Below, in pieces: positions 1-8,309 of a stretch of 64,000 bases of DNA. The DNA is from Morococcus cerebrosus (lineage in GTDB: Bacteria > Pseudomonadota > Gammaproteobacteria > Burkholderiales > Neisseriaceae). The stretch spans positions 372,001 through 436,000 of the forward strand of contig NZ_CP094242.1 in assembly GCF_022749515.1 (NCBI RefSeq). The letters run 5' to 3'. The notes beneath the pieces were generated by a model. That model searched no databases and was not told the DNA's origin. It saw nothing but the letters and a program-made list of their open reading frames with translations. Within the stretch, counting starts at the first letter, position 1; each line of letters starts with the position of its first letter. A program made the position numbers and the translations under genes.

Positions 1-109
1 CAACATCGAGGGCATGGGTAAGCCTGATTTCCTGTTCTTTACCGCTTTGTTCGCGTAAGGCGGCAAAGTAGAGGACCGTGATGCGCATCGGCTCAACGGT
101 TGAAGTCAT
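1..109 (-). CDS. moaD: MoaD, molybdopterin synthase small subunit (3' part off the left edge)
   Basis: Only the N-terminal part is in the window. From the ATG at 109 the frame reads MTSTVEPM followed by RITVLYFAALREQSGKEQE, the typical beta-grasp start of the sulfur-carrier subunit of molybdopterin synthase. The ATG at 109 lies inside the end of moaC (17-base overlap); a second ATG at 88 would give the more usual MRITVLYFA start, so the start is uncertain. MoaD carries sulfur as a C-terminal Gly-Gly thiocarboxylate, which lies outside the window. It is the last visible gene of the moeA-moaA-mobA-moaC-moaD operon; moaE is expected next but cannot be seen. Confidence 0.85.
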   Translation of the reverse strand, partial: MTSTVEPMRITVLYFAALREQSGKEQEIRLTHALDV

Positions 110-566
110 GTTTGCCTCCGGACTTGTGAACCAGGCGGATTTGTTCGATGCGGATATCGTGACTGAGTGCCTTGGTCATATCGTAAACGGTGAGTGCCGC
201 CACAGATACTGCGGTCAGTGCTTCCATTTCCACCCCCGTTTTGTGAGATACCGCTACTTCGGCTTGGATATGCAGGCGGTGTTCATCATCTTCATAGTTC
301 AAGGCGAGCTTGCAGCGTTCCAACATCATTGGGTGACACAACGGAATGAGCTGGGAGGTATTTTTAGCAGCCATGATGCCGGCCAGACGAGCTACTTCGC
401 TCACTGTACCTTTGGCGGTTTGGCCATTGGCTGCTTGGATTTGGGCATACACATCCGGTGGAAAAACCACCCAACCCTCGGCTACGGCTACGCGGCGGGT
501 GGTCACTTTTTCGCCGACATCTACCATACGGCTTCGGCTGTGTTCGTCTAAATGAGTCAGGGACAT
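93..566 (-). CDS. moaC: MoaC, cyclic pyranopterin monophosphate synthase
   Basis: 157 residues, normal for MoaC. It converts the cyclic GTP intermediate made by MoaA into cyclic pyranopterin monophosphate, the first stable Moco precursor. Family landmarks are LIPLCHPMML (about residues 73-82), GVEMEALTAVS (111-121) and YDMTKA (128-133), with the conserved Asp129 and catalytic Lys132. It sits between mobA and moaD in the Moco operon. An uptake sequence lies in the short gap towards mobA (about 612-624). Confidence 0.95.
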   Translation of the reverse strand: MSLTHLDEHSRSRMVDVGEKVTTRRVAVAEGWVVFPPDVYAQIQAANGQTAKGTVSEVARLAGIMAAKNTSQLIPLCHPMMLERCKLALNYEDDEHRLHIQAEVAVSHKTGVEMEALTAVSVAALTVYDMTKALSHDIRIEQIRLVHKSGGKHDFNR

Positions 567-612
567 TAAATACTCCGGTTTTAGATGGCTTTATTCGGTC
601 AGGCAATTTATT

Positions 613-1245
613 TCAGACGACCTCTGGCAGTGCTTTGGCAGCTGCTACGGCGTGTTCGAAGTCAGCAGGTGTGTTGAAATTAGATACTGCTTGCCAGGCA
701 TCAGGCATGCCGATGGTTTGGCAAAGCTGTGTATCCAGCCAAGCGGTTACTTTGCGTTTGCCTTGTGTCAGATAAGTTTGCAAATCGTGCCGCAAGGCTA
801 CCGGCCAATGCGACATTAAGGGATGGGGGCGGCCGCTGTCGGCATCTGCCAGCAGGGTAATACCCTGTTGCCAAAAAGGTTGATACGAGCCTTCTGACAG
901 CAGTTCGATTACGACTTCGGGCCGTAGAAGGGTGTCGCAGGCCAGGACATAAATTCCGGCTTCACCTTGCCGGTGTGCTTGTTTTAGTGCCGGCAGAATG
1001 GCGGCCAGCGGTCCCTGTCGTTCGGGGAGGGCGTCGTTAAGATAATAAGCACGCCCTGTGTCAGGATAAATCTGACCGGCGGCTGCCAGCCAAACAGGAC
1101 GGTTAGGATGGGTTTGTTTAATCAGCTTATGTATCAGGGAAACGCCATCAAATGGAAGTAAGGCTTTAGGCGTACCCATACGGCTGCTGAGGCCGCCACA
1201 CAGAATCAGTAACGGCTCATAACGGGCAGCGGTTACACCAGCCAT
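613..1245 (-). CDS. mobA: MobA, molybdenum cofactor guanylyltransferase
   Basis: 210 residues from the ATG at 1245; a TTG at 1257 would add four residues and overlap moaA. MobA attaches GMP to molybdopterin to make the bis-MGD cofactor used by DMSO-reductase-family enzymes such as NarG. The nucleotide-binding signature LCGGLSSRMGTPK is at residues 15-27, followed by a normal Rossmann-like GTP-transferase body including YVLACD. The ATG is one base downstream of the moaA stop, so the genes are likely translationally coupled. In N. meningitidis mobA belongs to the NsrR regulon (established); here it is inside a larger operon. Confidence 0.93.
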   Translation of the reverse strand: MAGVTAARYEPLLILCGGLSSRMGTPKALLPFDGVSLIHKLIKQTHPNRPVWLAAAGQIYPDTGRAYYLNDALPERQGPLAAILPALKQAHRQGEAGIYVLACDTLLRPEVVIELLSEGSYQPFWQQGITLLADADSGRPHPLMSHWPVALRHDLQTYLTQGKRKVTAWLDTQLCQTIGMPDAWQAVSNFNTPADFEHAVAAAKALPEVV

Positions 1246-1246
1246 T

Positions 1247-2224
1247 CTAACCACCAATCATGGATAGGTCACGAATCAGGCCGAATTTGCGGTCATGCAG
1301 GAAGTGGTGCTCCGGTTTTTCCGCCATCAGTTCGTACAAGTGCTGCTGCAGGCCGGCTTGGTCGCCGCTGCTAAGCCATGGGCGCAAATCATAAGCAATA
1401 CCGCCGAATAGGCATAAGTGCATTTTACCTTGCGCAGTGACTCTCAGCCGGTTGCAACTTTGGCAGAAATCTTTGCTGTAAGGTGCGATAAAACCTATGC
1501 CGCCGGCGAAATCGCGGTGGCGGTATTCCCGTGCCGGACCGGCATGTGCCGAACGCGGTATCAATTGCCAGCCTTCTGCTTGCAGGCCTGCTTCTATGGT
1601 AGCGGCAGAAAAATGTTGTTTGCCGAAAAAGGCAGTGTTGTCGCGCGTTTGCATCAGCTCGATAAAGCGCAGGGTAACCGGACGGTGGCGGACGAAATCC
1701 AGTGCATCGGCCAAGGTGCGGGACATATAGCGGCGCAGTAATAAAGTGTTGACTTTGATATCGTAAAAACCCTGCTCTAAGATGCCGTCCAAAGCACGAA
1801 CAATGTTATTGCATTCGCGCTTTCCGGTAATTTGATAAAACACTTCCGGATCGAAGCTGTCAATGCTGATGTTCAGTTTGTCGATGCCGGCGGCGCGGTA
1901 TAGCGGAAACAGTTTTGCCAGTTTAAATGCATTGGTGGTAAGGGCTACGCTTTCGATTTGCGGTTGGGCACGGCAAATGGCAATGATATCTGCTAAATCA
2001 CGCCGCAGTGTCGGCTCGCCTCCGGTTAAGCGGATTTTTCGGGTTCCACTGCGTGCGAAGGTTTGAGCCAGGGTTTCGATTTCAGGTAACGTCAATTCAT
2101 CGGGTTTGGCTTTGCCGATATAGCCGTCAGGCAGGCAATACGTACAGCGATAGTTGCATAAGTCGGTTACCGACAGACGCAGGTAGGTTAGCCGACGGTT
2201 AAAAGAATCGGTTAACGCGCTCAT
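1247..2224 (-). CDS. moaA: MoaA, GTP 3',8-cyclase (radical SAM)
   Basis: 325 residues. It catalyses the first step of molybdopterin synthesis from GTP. The radical-SAM cluster motif CNYRCTYC places Cys23, Cys27 and Cys30. The second [4Fe-4S] cluster is supplied by Cys254, Cys257 (CQSCNRLR) and Cys271. The SAM-binding stretch KIRLTGGEPTLRRD is present, and the protein ends in the conserved Gly-Gly essential for activity. The start codon overlaps the moeA stop as ATGA (2221-2224), which indicates translational coupling. Confidence 0.97.
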   Translation of the reverse strand: MSALTDSFNRRLTYLRLSVTDLCNYRCTYCLPDGYIGKAKPDELTLPEIETLAQTFARSGTRKIRLTGGEPTLRRDLADIIAICRAQPQIESVALTTNAFKLAKLFPLYRAAGIDKLNISIDSFDPEVFYQITGKRECNNIVRALDGILEQGFYDIKVNTLLLRRYMSRTLADALDFVRHRPVTLRFIELMQTRDNTAFFGKQHFSAATIEAGLQAEGWQLIPRSAHAGPAREYRHRDFAGGIGFIAPYSKDFCQSCNRLRVTAQGKMHLCLFGGIAYDLRPWLSSGDQAGLQQHLYELMAEKPEHHFLHDRKFGLIRDLSMIGG

Positions 2225-3447
2225 AGAAAAGCCTCTGTAAATGGTTGGACAGTAACGGTAGCGCCGGCAGGTAGGTTACCTGCCTCGGCAGGTAGGATAA
2301 TGTAGCCGTTGGCACGGCTGACACCCCATACACGGTGAGAATCCTGTTCGCCGGCGGGGGAGGCTTCCCATGTACCGTCGGCAGTTTGTGTCAATACGGC
2401 ACGCTGGATGTCCATACGACCAGGAGATTTTTTTACTTGCTGAGATAATACGGCCTGCAAACGGAAAGGTTGGGGAATGTCTTGTGCCCCACATAACTGC
2501 CAGAGTGCGGCTTTCAAAAATAAGTCGAAACCTACATAGCCGGAAACGGGATTGCCGGGCAGACCGAAATACCAAGTTTTCAACATTTGACCGAATACAA
2601 ACGGTTTGCCCGGTTTGATGGCGACTTTATAGTGATGGATGGCTCCCAGGCGATTGACTGCTTCACGCATATAGTCATAATCGCCTACCGATACGCCGCC
2701 GGAAGTAATCACTACGTCAGCCATACATGAAGCTTCGTTCAATGTATGCAGCACGCTTTCCAAATCGTCGGCAGCTTGTCCCAAATCTAAAACTTCTACC
2801 GGCATTGCAGCCAAGCGTGCCATTAAGGTGTGGCGATTGCTGTCGTAAACTTGCCCATTGTCGGTAGCGGGCGTGCCGGGTTCGTTAAGTTCGTCGCCCG
2901 TAGACAGCACGGCTACTTTGATTTTGCGGTAAACCGGTACTTGTCCGATACCAATAGCAGCCAACAGCATCACGTCTGCAGGGCGGAGGATACGGCCGGC
3001 GGTAAGCACTGTATCGCCGGTTGCCACTTCCTCGCCGCCGTAGCGGATATTGGCACCAACGGCTACGTCTTGGGTAAGGATAATGGCGTTGCCTTCGGTT
3101 TTAGTGTTTTCTTGCAATACTACGCAGGTACTGCCGGGTGGAACCACAGCCCCGGTCATGATACGGATGCAGCCGTCTTTGGGCAGGTCGCCGGCGAAAG
3201 GTTTACCTGCGGCAGATTCGCCTACTATCTGCCAACAGCTTCCGGCGGCAGCATCAGACGGTAGGGCGTAGCCGTCCATGGCGGAAATGTCGGTAGCGGG
3301 AATGTTTAGGGCGGACACCATGTCCTCTGCCAAAACGCGCCCTATGCTTTGGGCAACAGGAATATGCTCGATTTCAGGCAGACGTGGTGTGCGGGTGATG
3401 TGTTCATGAATCAGGGTTTGCAGTTCGCTGACGGATGTAAGTGCCAT
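2221..3447 (-). CDS. moeA: MoeA, molybdopterin molybdenumtransferase
   Basis: 408 residues, full length. MoeA inserts molybdate into adenylylated molybdopterin. Motifs seen are MDGYALPS near residue 57, GEEVATGDTVL, TGDELNEPG, TSGGVSVGDYDYM and the C-terminal GLPGNPVSGYVGFDLF. The start at 3447 has a good ribosome binding site (AGGAGA, about 6 bases upstream). This is the first gene of the Moco operon; no mogA is visible. A 190-base upstream region separates it from the narK terminator. Confidence 0.96.
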   Translation of the reverse strand: MALTSVSELQTLIHEHITRTPRLPEIEHIPVAQSIGRVLAEDMVSALNIPATDISAMDGYALPSDAAAGSCWQIVGESAAGKPFAGDLPKDGCIRIMTGAVVPPGSTCVVLQENTKTEGNAIILTQDVAVGANIRYGGEEVATGDTVLTAGRILRPADVMLLAAIGIGQVPVYRKIKVAVLSTGDELNEPGTPATDNGQVYDSNRHTLMARLAAMPVEVLDLGQAADDLESVLHTLNEASCMADVVITSGGVSVGDYDYMREAVNRLGAIHHYKVAIKPGKPFVFGQMLKTWYFGLPGNPVSGYVGFDLFLKAALWQLCGAQDIPQPFRLQAVLSQQVKKSPGRMDIQRAVLTQTADGTWEASPAGEQDSHRVWGVSRANGYIILPAEAGNLPAGATVTVQPFTEAFL

Positions 3448-3638
3448 GGTGTGTGTCTCCTGTGCTGCAAGTTGTCTTCCAGTAATTTAACTGTTTGGAA
3501 ATTTGTGGGATAGGGGATACTGGTTGAATATCCGTCATGGTAAAGCAGTAAAAATCAGATTTGAATGCATACAAAGCATTTGGCAGTGGTCAAAAGACAT
3601 AGTTGGATTAATACTTTAGAATTAGTAATGATAAAGAC
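3448..3638 (-). promoter_or_regulatory. Upstream region of the moeA operon with a motif shared with the narX remnant
   Basis: This AT-rich gap must hold the promoter of the Moco operon, but I see no convincing -35/-10 pair. On the minus strand, positions 3572-3551 read GTATGCATTCAAATCTGATT plus further T residues. Nearly the same string (GTATGCATTCAACGGATTTT) occurs at 8059-8039 upstream of the narX remnant. Shared position upstream of functionally related genes suggests a common operator. That is inference. Confidence 0.35.
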
Positions 3639-3668
3639 AGGTCGTCTGAAAGCTTTCAGACGGCCTGT
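3639..3668 (-). terminator. Inverted uptake-sequence terminator after narK2
   Basis: AGGTCGTCTGAA is followed almost at once by its complement, the second arm being the variant TTCAGACGGCCT. The arms form a strong short-loop hairpin 19 bases past the stop of the downstream narK gene. Paired uptake sequences at gene ends are the usual Neisseria terminator. Confidence 0.8.
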
Positions 3669-3686
3669 GTACTTAGTGTTCGGACA

Positions 3687-5069
3687 TCAGCATTTGGCTT
3701 CAGCGCCTTTACGGGTGTAATACCACCAGTTAAGTGCCGCACAAATTGCATAGAATATGATAAAGCCAATCAGGGCGGCATTTACACCGCCGGTTAGGTC
3801 GATGGATGTGCCGTAGCTTTTCGGAATGAAGAAGCCGCCATAGGCTGCAAAGGCGGCAGTAAAGCCGATTACGGCTGCGCCTTCTTTGGTAGCATCCAAA
3901 CGGGCTTGCTCTTCACTGACTTTGCCTTCTTCGGCAAATTTTTGGTGCATATTAAGGAAAATTACCGGTACCTGCATAAAGGTAGAACCATTACCAATTC
4001 CGGTGAGTGTAAATAGAGCCAAGAAGCAGGCAAAGAAGCCCCAGAAGTTGCCGCCTTCACCATTGTTGGGGAGGAAGAAAATTACGCCGCATACCGCCAC
4101 AATCATGCCGATGAAAACAAATTGGGTAATCAGTGCGCCGCTTTTGATTTTATCAGAGATCCAGCCGCCGAATGGGCGGGCCAAAGCACCGACCAAAGGG
4201 CCGAGGAAGGCATATTTTACAGGATCAATCCCGGTAAACTGACTCTTGATCAGCAAGGGGAAGCCTGCGGCAAAACCGATGAAGGAGCCGAAAGTGCCCA
4301 AATAAAGGATGCACATAATCCAGTTATGCTTGCGGCTGAAAATCACGGCCTGGTCTTTGAAGCTGGCTTTGGCGGAAGCCAAATCGTTCATGCCAAACCA
4401 AGCGGCTAGGGTAGAAAGAATAATGAAAGGCACCCAGATAAAGCCGGCGTTTTGTAACCAAATTTGTTTGGTTACATCGCCTTTCGTCCAGGTTTGCGGC
4501 TCTCCACCAAGGGCTCCGAAGACACCTGCAGTAATAATGAGCGGTACGACAAACTGTACGGCAGATACCCCCAGATTGCCCAAGCCTGCATTCAGGCCGA
4601 GAGCAGTGCCTTTTTCGGCTTTGGGGAAAAAGAAACTGATGTTGGACATGCTGGAGGAGAAGTTGCCGCCGCCGAAGCCGCACAGGAGCGCCAGTACCAT
4701 CATGGTAATGTAGCTGGTGTTAGGATTTTGAACGGCAAAACCCAAGCCGATAGCCGGCAGCAGCAGGCTGGCGGTAGAGATGGCCGTCCATTTGCGGCCG
4801 CCGAATATGGGTACCATGAAAGAATAGAAGATACGCAAGGTCGCCCCGGATAAGGCGGGCAGGGCAGCCAGCCAGAAGAGCTGGTTTTCGCTGTATTTGA
4901 AGCCGATATTGGGCAGGTTGACTACCGCTACGCTCCATACCTGCCAGATAGCGAAGGCAAGGAGGAGGGCGGGGATAGAAATCCACAAGTTGCGGGTGGC
5001 AATTTTTTTACCTGTTTGCTGCCAGAAGGTTTTATCTTCCGGCTGCCAATGTTCGATAAGATGAGACAT
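3687..5069 (-). CDS. narK: NarK2-type nitrate/nitrite transporter (MFS)
   Basis: 460 residues, a 12-helix major facilitator protein of the nitrate/nitrite porter family. Diagnostic features are the nitrate-signature glycine stretches: FGGGNFSSSMSNISFFFP followed by LNAGLGNLGVSAVQF (about residues 132-168), and GIGNGSTFMQVPVIF in the second half. NarK2-type proteins usually exchange nitrate for nitrite. It has a hydrophilic N-terminal tail before the first helix near residue 28. It follows a NarK1-type gene 60 bases upstream, an arrangement also known as the fused NarK1-NarK2 of Paracoccus. A good ribosome binding site (AGGAG) precedes the ATG. Confidence 0.93.
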   Translation of the reverse strand: MSHLIEHWQPEDKTFWQQTGKKIATRNLWISIPALLLAFAIWQVWSVAVVNLPNIGFKYSENQLFWLAALPALSGATLRIFYSFMVPIFGGRKWTAISTASLLLPAIGLGFAVQNPNTSYITMMVLALLCGFGGGNFSSSMSNISFFFPKAEKGTALGLNAGLGNLGVSAVQFVVPLIITAGVFGALGGEPQTWTKGDVTKQIWLQNAGFIWVPFIILSTLAAWFGMNDLASAKASFKDQAVIFSRKHNWIMCILYLGTFGSFIGFAAGFPLLIKSQFTGIDPVKYAFLGPLVGALARPFGGWISDKIKSGALITQFVFIGMIVAVCGVIFFLPNNGEGGNFWGFFACFLALFTLTGIGNGSTFMQVPVIFLNMHQKFAEEGKVSEEQARLDATKEGAAVIGFTAAFAAYGGFFIPKSYGTSIDLTGGVNAALIGFIIFYAICAALNWWYYTRKGAEAKC

Positions 5070-5096
5070 AAAAAGGGCTCCTTCTGATAGGTGTTG

Positions 5097-5123
5097 GGTC
5101 GTCTGAAAATTTTCAGACGACCT
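5097..5123 (-). terminator. Inverted uptake sequences between the two narK genes
   Basis: AGGTCGTCTGAAAA and its complement form a near-perfect hairpin with almost no loop, just after the stop of the upstream narK gene. It may attenuate rather than stop transcription into the second narK gene. Confidence 0.7.
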
Positions 5124-5129
5124 ACAAAT

Positions 5130-6389
5130 TTAGGTTTGACGCTCTTTTAAGGCTTTCATATCACTTTCGCGTTTGGCTTTAAACGAAAAGTGCATCCAAA
5201 TCAGCGAAACGCAGACTGTACCGTAGAGCAGCATGAAAGAAGTAGAGCGAATGCCAGTCCAGTCTTCCAATGCGCCGAACATAATCGGCAGAAGGAAACC
5301 GCCCAGGCCACCGGCCAGGCCGACAATACCGGATACGGCACCGATATTATCGGGATAGTCGTCAGCTACAAACTTGAATACGGAAGCTTTGCCTACCGCA
5401 GTGGCTACACCCACTGTGAACATTAGTATAGTGAATACGGTTACATTGAGACCGAGGTGCATGGTTAGCGAACCGCCGTCGGTCGTGCGGATGGAAAGAT
5501 CGGTTTGCGGGTAGGAGAGTATGAAGAAACATATCCAAATCAACCACATTACCGCCCAAGTTACCTTATATGCACCGAATTTATCGGAAAGGTAGCCGCC
5601 GAAAGCACGCAGTACACCTCCCGGCAGTGAGAAGCAGGCTGCCAAAAATGCCGCCGTTTGCAGTGGCATACCGTATTCGCCCACATAGTATTTGGTCATC
5701 CACAATGCCAGTGCCACATAGCCGCCGAAGACTACGGAGTAATATTGGCTGTATCGCAGCACGCCCGGGTCTTTCAAGAGTGCTAATTGTTCTTTCAACG
5801 TAACGTTGGAAGAGACCAAGTGTTTGGGATCGTGATAGCTGGTAAACCAAAAGAGTATCGCGGTAGCCAGCATAATGGCTGAGTATACGGTAGGGACAAT
5901 CTGCCAAGTTCCAAAGGTAACAATCAGCCAGGCGGCAAGGAATTTATTGATTGCACTACCTGCATTGCCCGCGCCGAATATCCCCATTGCCACGCCTTGT
6001 TGGTGTTTGGGGAACCAGCGTGCCACATAGGGAGTACCTACCGAGAACGAACCGCCGGCCAAGCCCATCACCAGACCGATTACCAAGAAATGCCAATATT
6101 GATTGGCGTAGCGCATCAGAAAAATGGTTGGTACGGATAGGATCATCAAGGTAAACAGCACGATACGGCCGCCAAATTTATCGGTAAGGATGCCTAACGG
6201 TACACGGATCAGCGCACCGGAAAGCACCGGCAGAGCAATCAGAATGCCGTATTGGGTTTGGTTAAACCCCATTTCTTCCTGAACTTTGATGCCGACAACG
6301 GCCAGCATCATCCAAATCATAAAACAGACAGTAAAAGATAGAGTGCTGGAGAATAGCACCGAGTAGCGTTTGTAAGTTTCCGAGGCCAT
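5130..6389 (-). CDS. narK: NarK1-type nitrate transporter (MFS)
   Basis: 419 residues with 12 predicted membrane helices. The nitrate-porter signatures are GLAGGSFSVGTPYVARWFP and GIFGAGNAGSAINKF (around residues 109-150), with GVATAVGKASVFKFVADDYP and GIVGLAGGLGGFLLP in the second half. NarK1-type proteins are thought to be nitrate/proton symporters. The pair would supply nitrate to, and remove nitrite from, the membrane nitrate reductase encoded further upstream on the same strand. The start at 6389 is preceded by AGAAAGGAAGGGG, a purine-rich binding site. Confidence 0.92.
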   Translation of the reverse strand: MASETYKRYSVLFSSTLSFTVCFMIWMMLAVVGIKVQEEMGFNQTQYGILIALPVLSGALIRVPLGILTDKFGGRIVLFTLMILSVPTIFLMRYANQYWHFLVIGLVMGLAGGSFSVGTPYVARWFPKHQQGVAMGIFGAGNAGSAINKFLAAWLIVTFGTWQIVPTVYSAIMLATAILFWFTSYHDPKHLVSSNVTLKEQLALLKDPGVLRYSQYYSVVFGGYVALALWMTKYYVGEYGMPLQTAAFLAACFSLPGGVLRAFGGYLSDKFGAYKVTWAVMWLIWICFFILSYPQTDLSIRTTDGGSLTMHLGLNVTVFTILMFTVGVATAVGKASVFKFVADDYPDNIGAVSGIVGLAGGLGGFLLPIMFGALEDWTGIRSTSFMLLYGTVCVSLIWMHFSFKAKRESDMKALKERQT

Positions 6390-6608
6390 CTTGCTGCCCC
6401 TTCCTTTCTAGTGGTTTACCATAAGTTAATCGGATTTTTACACAGCTTTAACTTACGCGTTCGCGAGCTATCACGCATTGCTCTGAAGCATGGACATAGC
6501 AAAGCATTGGAATAGTAGAAATTAGTCTTAAATAAGCAGGATACTAGTTATTTAGGCGTAGATACATAGGATGGTACGCTTTGGCTTTGTAAAACGTCAA
6601 GCATTGTA
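6390..6608 (-). other. Gap upstream of the narK pair
   Basis: About 220 bases without a gene, expected to hold the narK promoter. TTGTAAAACGTCAA at 6587-6600 is a weak match to the FNR consensus (7 of 10 defined bases) but lies about 200 bases from the start codon. I see no other site I can support. Confidence 0.3.
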
Positions 6609-6647
6609 GAAAAAGGTCGTCTGAAAACCATTTCAGACGACCTTTTT
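6609..6647 (-). terminator. Inverted uptake-sequence terminator after mop
   Basis: AAAAGGTCGTCTGAAA and the complementary arm flank a short loop and are followed by a T run. The hairpin ends 23 bases after the mop stop codon. Confidence 0.8.
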
Positions 6648-6669
6648 CATGTGTTAGAAATTTTCTGTT

Positions 6670-7098
6670 TTAAATTAAAACGCCTAACATGACTTGATTG
6701 GCATTGAAAACGGCAGTGGCCGGCAGATCCGGTTCTAGGGCAAGCGTTTCGCTGCTGTAGAGTGTAATGGTTGCGCATAAGTTGATTTCATTATTAATAT
6801 CAAGCGTAACGACATTGTTGACCGCCCCTTGTTCCACACGTTTCACTGTGCCGTTCAGGCAGTTTTCTGCCGATAATGTCATGGGTGCGAGGTCAGTCGC
6901 CAGTACGACCGATGCTGCTTTAATCATGGCGATAACCGGGCTGCCGACCGATAGTTTTAAACGTTTCAGGCTGAAACTGCTGATTTGTGCATGAATTTCG
7001 ATACCGCCTGCGCTGGCAAGGGTAACCAGGCATGAGCCGTTGCTGTGTTCGATGTGGGTTACCGTACCGGCCAGTTGATTGCGGGCACTGCTTTTCAT
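6670..7098 (-). CDS. Mop-type molybdate-binding protein with two TOBE domains
   Basis: 142 residues made of two tandem about 67-residue TOBE/Mop domains. The first starts at SARNQLAGTVTHIEHSNGSC and the second at SAENCLNGTVKRVEQGAVNN; each ends in a hydrophobic IxAxxxASxVxLxT-like strand. Such di-Mop proteins are cytoplasmic and bind molybdate oxyanions as a store or buffer. Its place between the nar regulators and transporters and the Moco operon fits a role in supplying molybdenum for nitrate reductase. A strong ribosome binding site (AAGGAA) precedes the ATG. It could also be part of a regulatory system like the C-terminal half of ModE, but no DNA-binding domain is present. Confidence 0.88.
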   Translation of the reverse strand: MKSSARNQLAGTVTHIEHSNGSCLVTLASAGGIEIHAQISSFSLKRLKLSVGSPVIAMIKAASVVLATDLAPMTLSAENCLNGTVKRVEQGAVNNVVTLDINNEINLCATITLYSSETLALEPDLPATAVFNANQVMLGVLI

Positions 7099-7148
7099 GA
7101 GTGTTCCTTATACTGAAAGTGTAATTAAAGAAGAGGCTGATTGATGGT

Positions 7149-7811
7149 TTACAGTGGCTGCGGGACATTGTGCTGTACGGCATAAACGGCTGCCTGTACG
7201 CGGCTGGATAATTCAAGTTTGCGTAAAATGCTCTGTACATGCACTTTGATGGTGGATTCCGCCAGATTGAGTTTGCGTGCAATGATTTTGTTGCTGTGTC
7301 CGGCAGCCAAGTGGCCGAGAATTTCCAATTCCCGCGTTGTCAGTGCGTCTAATGCACTGGCCGCCGGAGTGGTATTGGGCTGGATTAACGATTGTACCAA
7401 GCGGGCAGTCATCTCGGGTGAAAAAACATTGTCGCCTTCGGCTGCTTTGCGGATGGCATCTACAAGAAAATCTGCATGGATATTTTTTAGCAAAAAGCCG
7501 CGCGCCCCGAGACGCATGCACTCAGTTAAATCTTCGCTATCTTCAGAAACGGTCAGCATTACCACTACCTGTTCAGACCGACTGCTAAGGATTTGAGCCA
7601 AAGCTTCGCGCCCGTTCATTACAGGCATGTCTAAATCTAGCAGTACAACGTCGGGATCGGTTTGCTCAACTAATTTCACACCGCTGAGGCCGTCAGCTGC
7701 TTCACCGACTACTTCGTAGTTATCCTGTCTGGTCAGTAGGGCTTTGATACCGCTACGGAACAGGGTATGGTCGTCTATCAAGGCAATGCGGATAGTTTCA
7801 TTCGAACTCAT
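7149..7811 (-). CDS. narL: NarL-family response regulator
   Basis: 220 residues. N-terminal receiver domain (about 8-125) with acidic pair Asp13-Asp14, phospho-acceptor Asp59 in VVLLDLDMP and Lys in FLLKNI. C-terminal LuxR-type helix-turn-helix (about 155-215) has LTTREIEILGHL-like and AESTIKVHVQSILRKLE motifs. In its relatives it is phosphorylated by NarX/NarQ in response to nitrate or nitrite and binds nar promoters. Its ATG overlaps the stop of a truncated kinase as ATGA (7808-7811), so it was once translated together with narX. With that kinase broken, it may be driven by another sensor or act unphosphorylated. Confidence 0.9.
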   Translation of the reverse strand: MSSNETIRIALIDDHTLFRSGIKALLTRQDNYEVVGEAADGLSGVKLVEQTDPDVVLLDLDMPVMNGREALAQILSSRSEQVVVMLTVSEDSEDLTECMRLGARGFLLKNIHADFLVDAIRKAAEGDNVFSPEMTARLVQSLIQPNTTPAASALDALTTRELEILGHLAAGHSNKIIARKLNLAESTIKVHVQSILRKLELSSRVQAAVYAVQHNVPQPL

Positions 7812-8026
7812 ATTTTAAAATTCTTTCTGGTTGCGGTAAGGTAAATATGTAGGGGTTTATCGTCTATGCTGTAATCCAATTCGAGGCGGGCATGAATGCG
7901 TAATATCCGATTTTTTATAATATTCAGACCGATATGGTTACCGGATTGCTTGGCGAGGGAGGCTAAAGATGCAGCAAAAGTATATGGGGCATTTACTTCC
8001 TTTGTCGGGCGGAAAGATTCTTGGGG
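7808..8026 (-). pseudogene. Remnant of a NarX/NarQ-type sensor kinase (C-terminal end only)
   Basis: Immediately upstream of narL, an open frame of about 72 codons runs from just after a stop (8027-8029) to the TGA overlapping the narL start. It has no start codon I can support. Its translation contains KQSGNHIGLNIIKNRILRI, which matches the G2 box and following helix of HisKA_3-type kinase ATPase domains (GxHxGLxIMxERA pattern), and then a beta-strand tail HARLELDYSIDDKP. The sensor, HAMP, dimerisation (His) and N and G1 boxes are missing: an intact NarX is about 600 residues. The most likely explanation is deletion of the 5' part of narX. Confidence 0.8.
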
Positions 8027-8258
8027 TCAAAAGAGAGCAAAAATCCGTTGAATGCATACGCCGATGAGCTAAGTCATACATATCGGGTCTGATCCGTCGC
8101 ATTATGGCGTATCTTAATGAAGATGGGAAATAAGTCGGTGTTAAATGAGTCTAGTACTTTATAACTAACCGTATATTTCATCAAGTAGGTTGGCTTGTGT
8201 CGTTTGGTGAATTGGATAGATAGGGTATTTAAAATAGCCAACCTGATCGTAATAATAA
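8027..8258 (-). other. Gap between the narX remnant and the narI terminator
   Basis: About 230 AT-rich bases. I find no conserved coding frame here; short frames read across it do not resemble kinase N-termini. The motif at 8039-8059 is shared with the moeA upstream region. This is where the 5' part of narX should be. Confidence 0.4.
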
Positions 8259-8293
8259 AACAGGCTATCCGAAAGTTCTTCGGATAGCCTGTT
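8259..8293 (-). terminator. Rho-independent terminator after narI
   Basis: A 15-base perfect stem (AACAGGCTATCCGAA and its complement, 5-base loop) is followed on the minus strand by TTTTATTA. It lies 17 bases past the narI stop. It is not built from uptake sequences, unlike most terminators in the window. Confidence 0.9.
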
Positions 8294-8309
8294 GAAAGAT
8301 TGAAAGGAA

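Noticed and set aside
6587..6600. TTGTAAAACGTCAA as an FNR site for narK
   Set aside because: Only 7 of 10 defined bases match and it is about 200 bases from the start codon.
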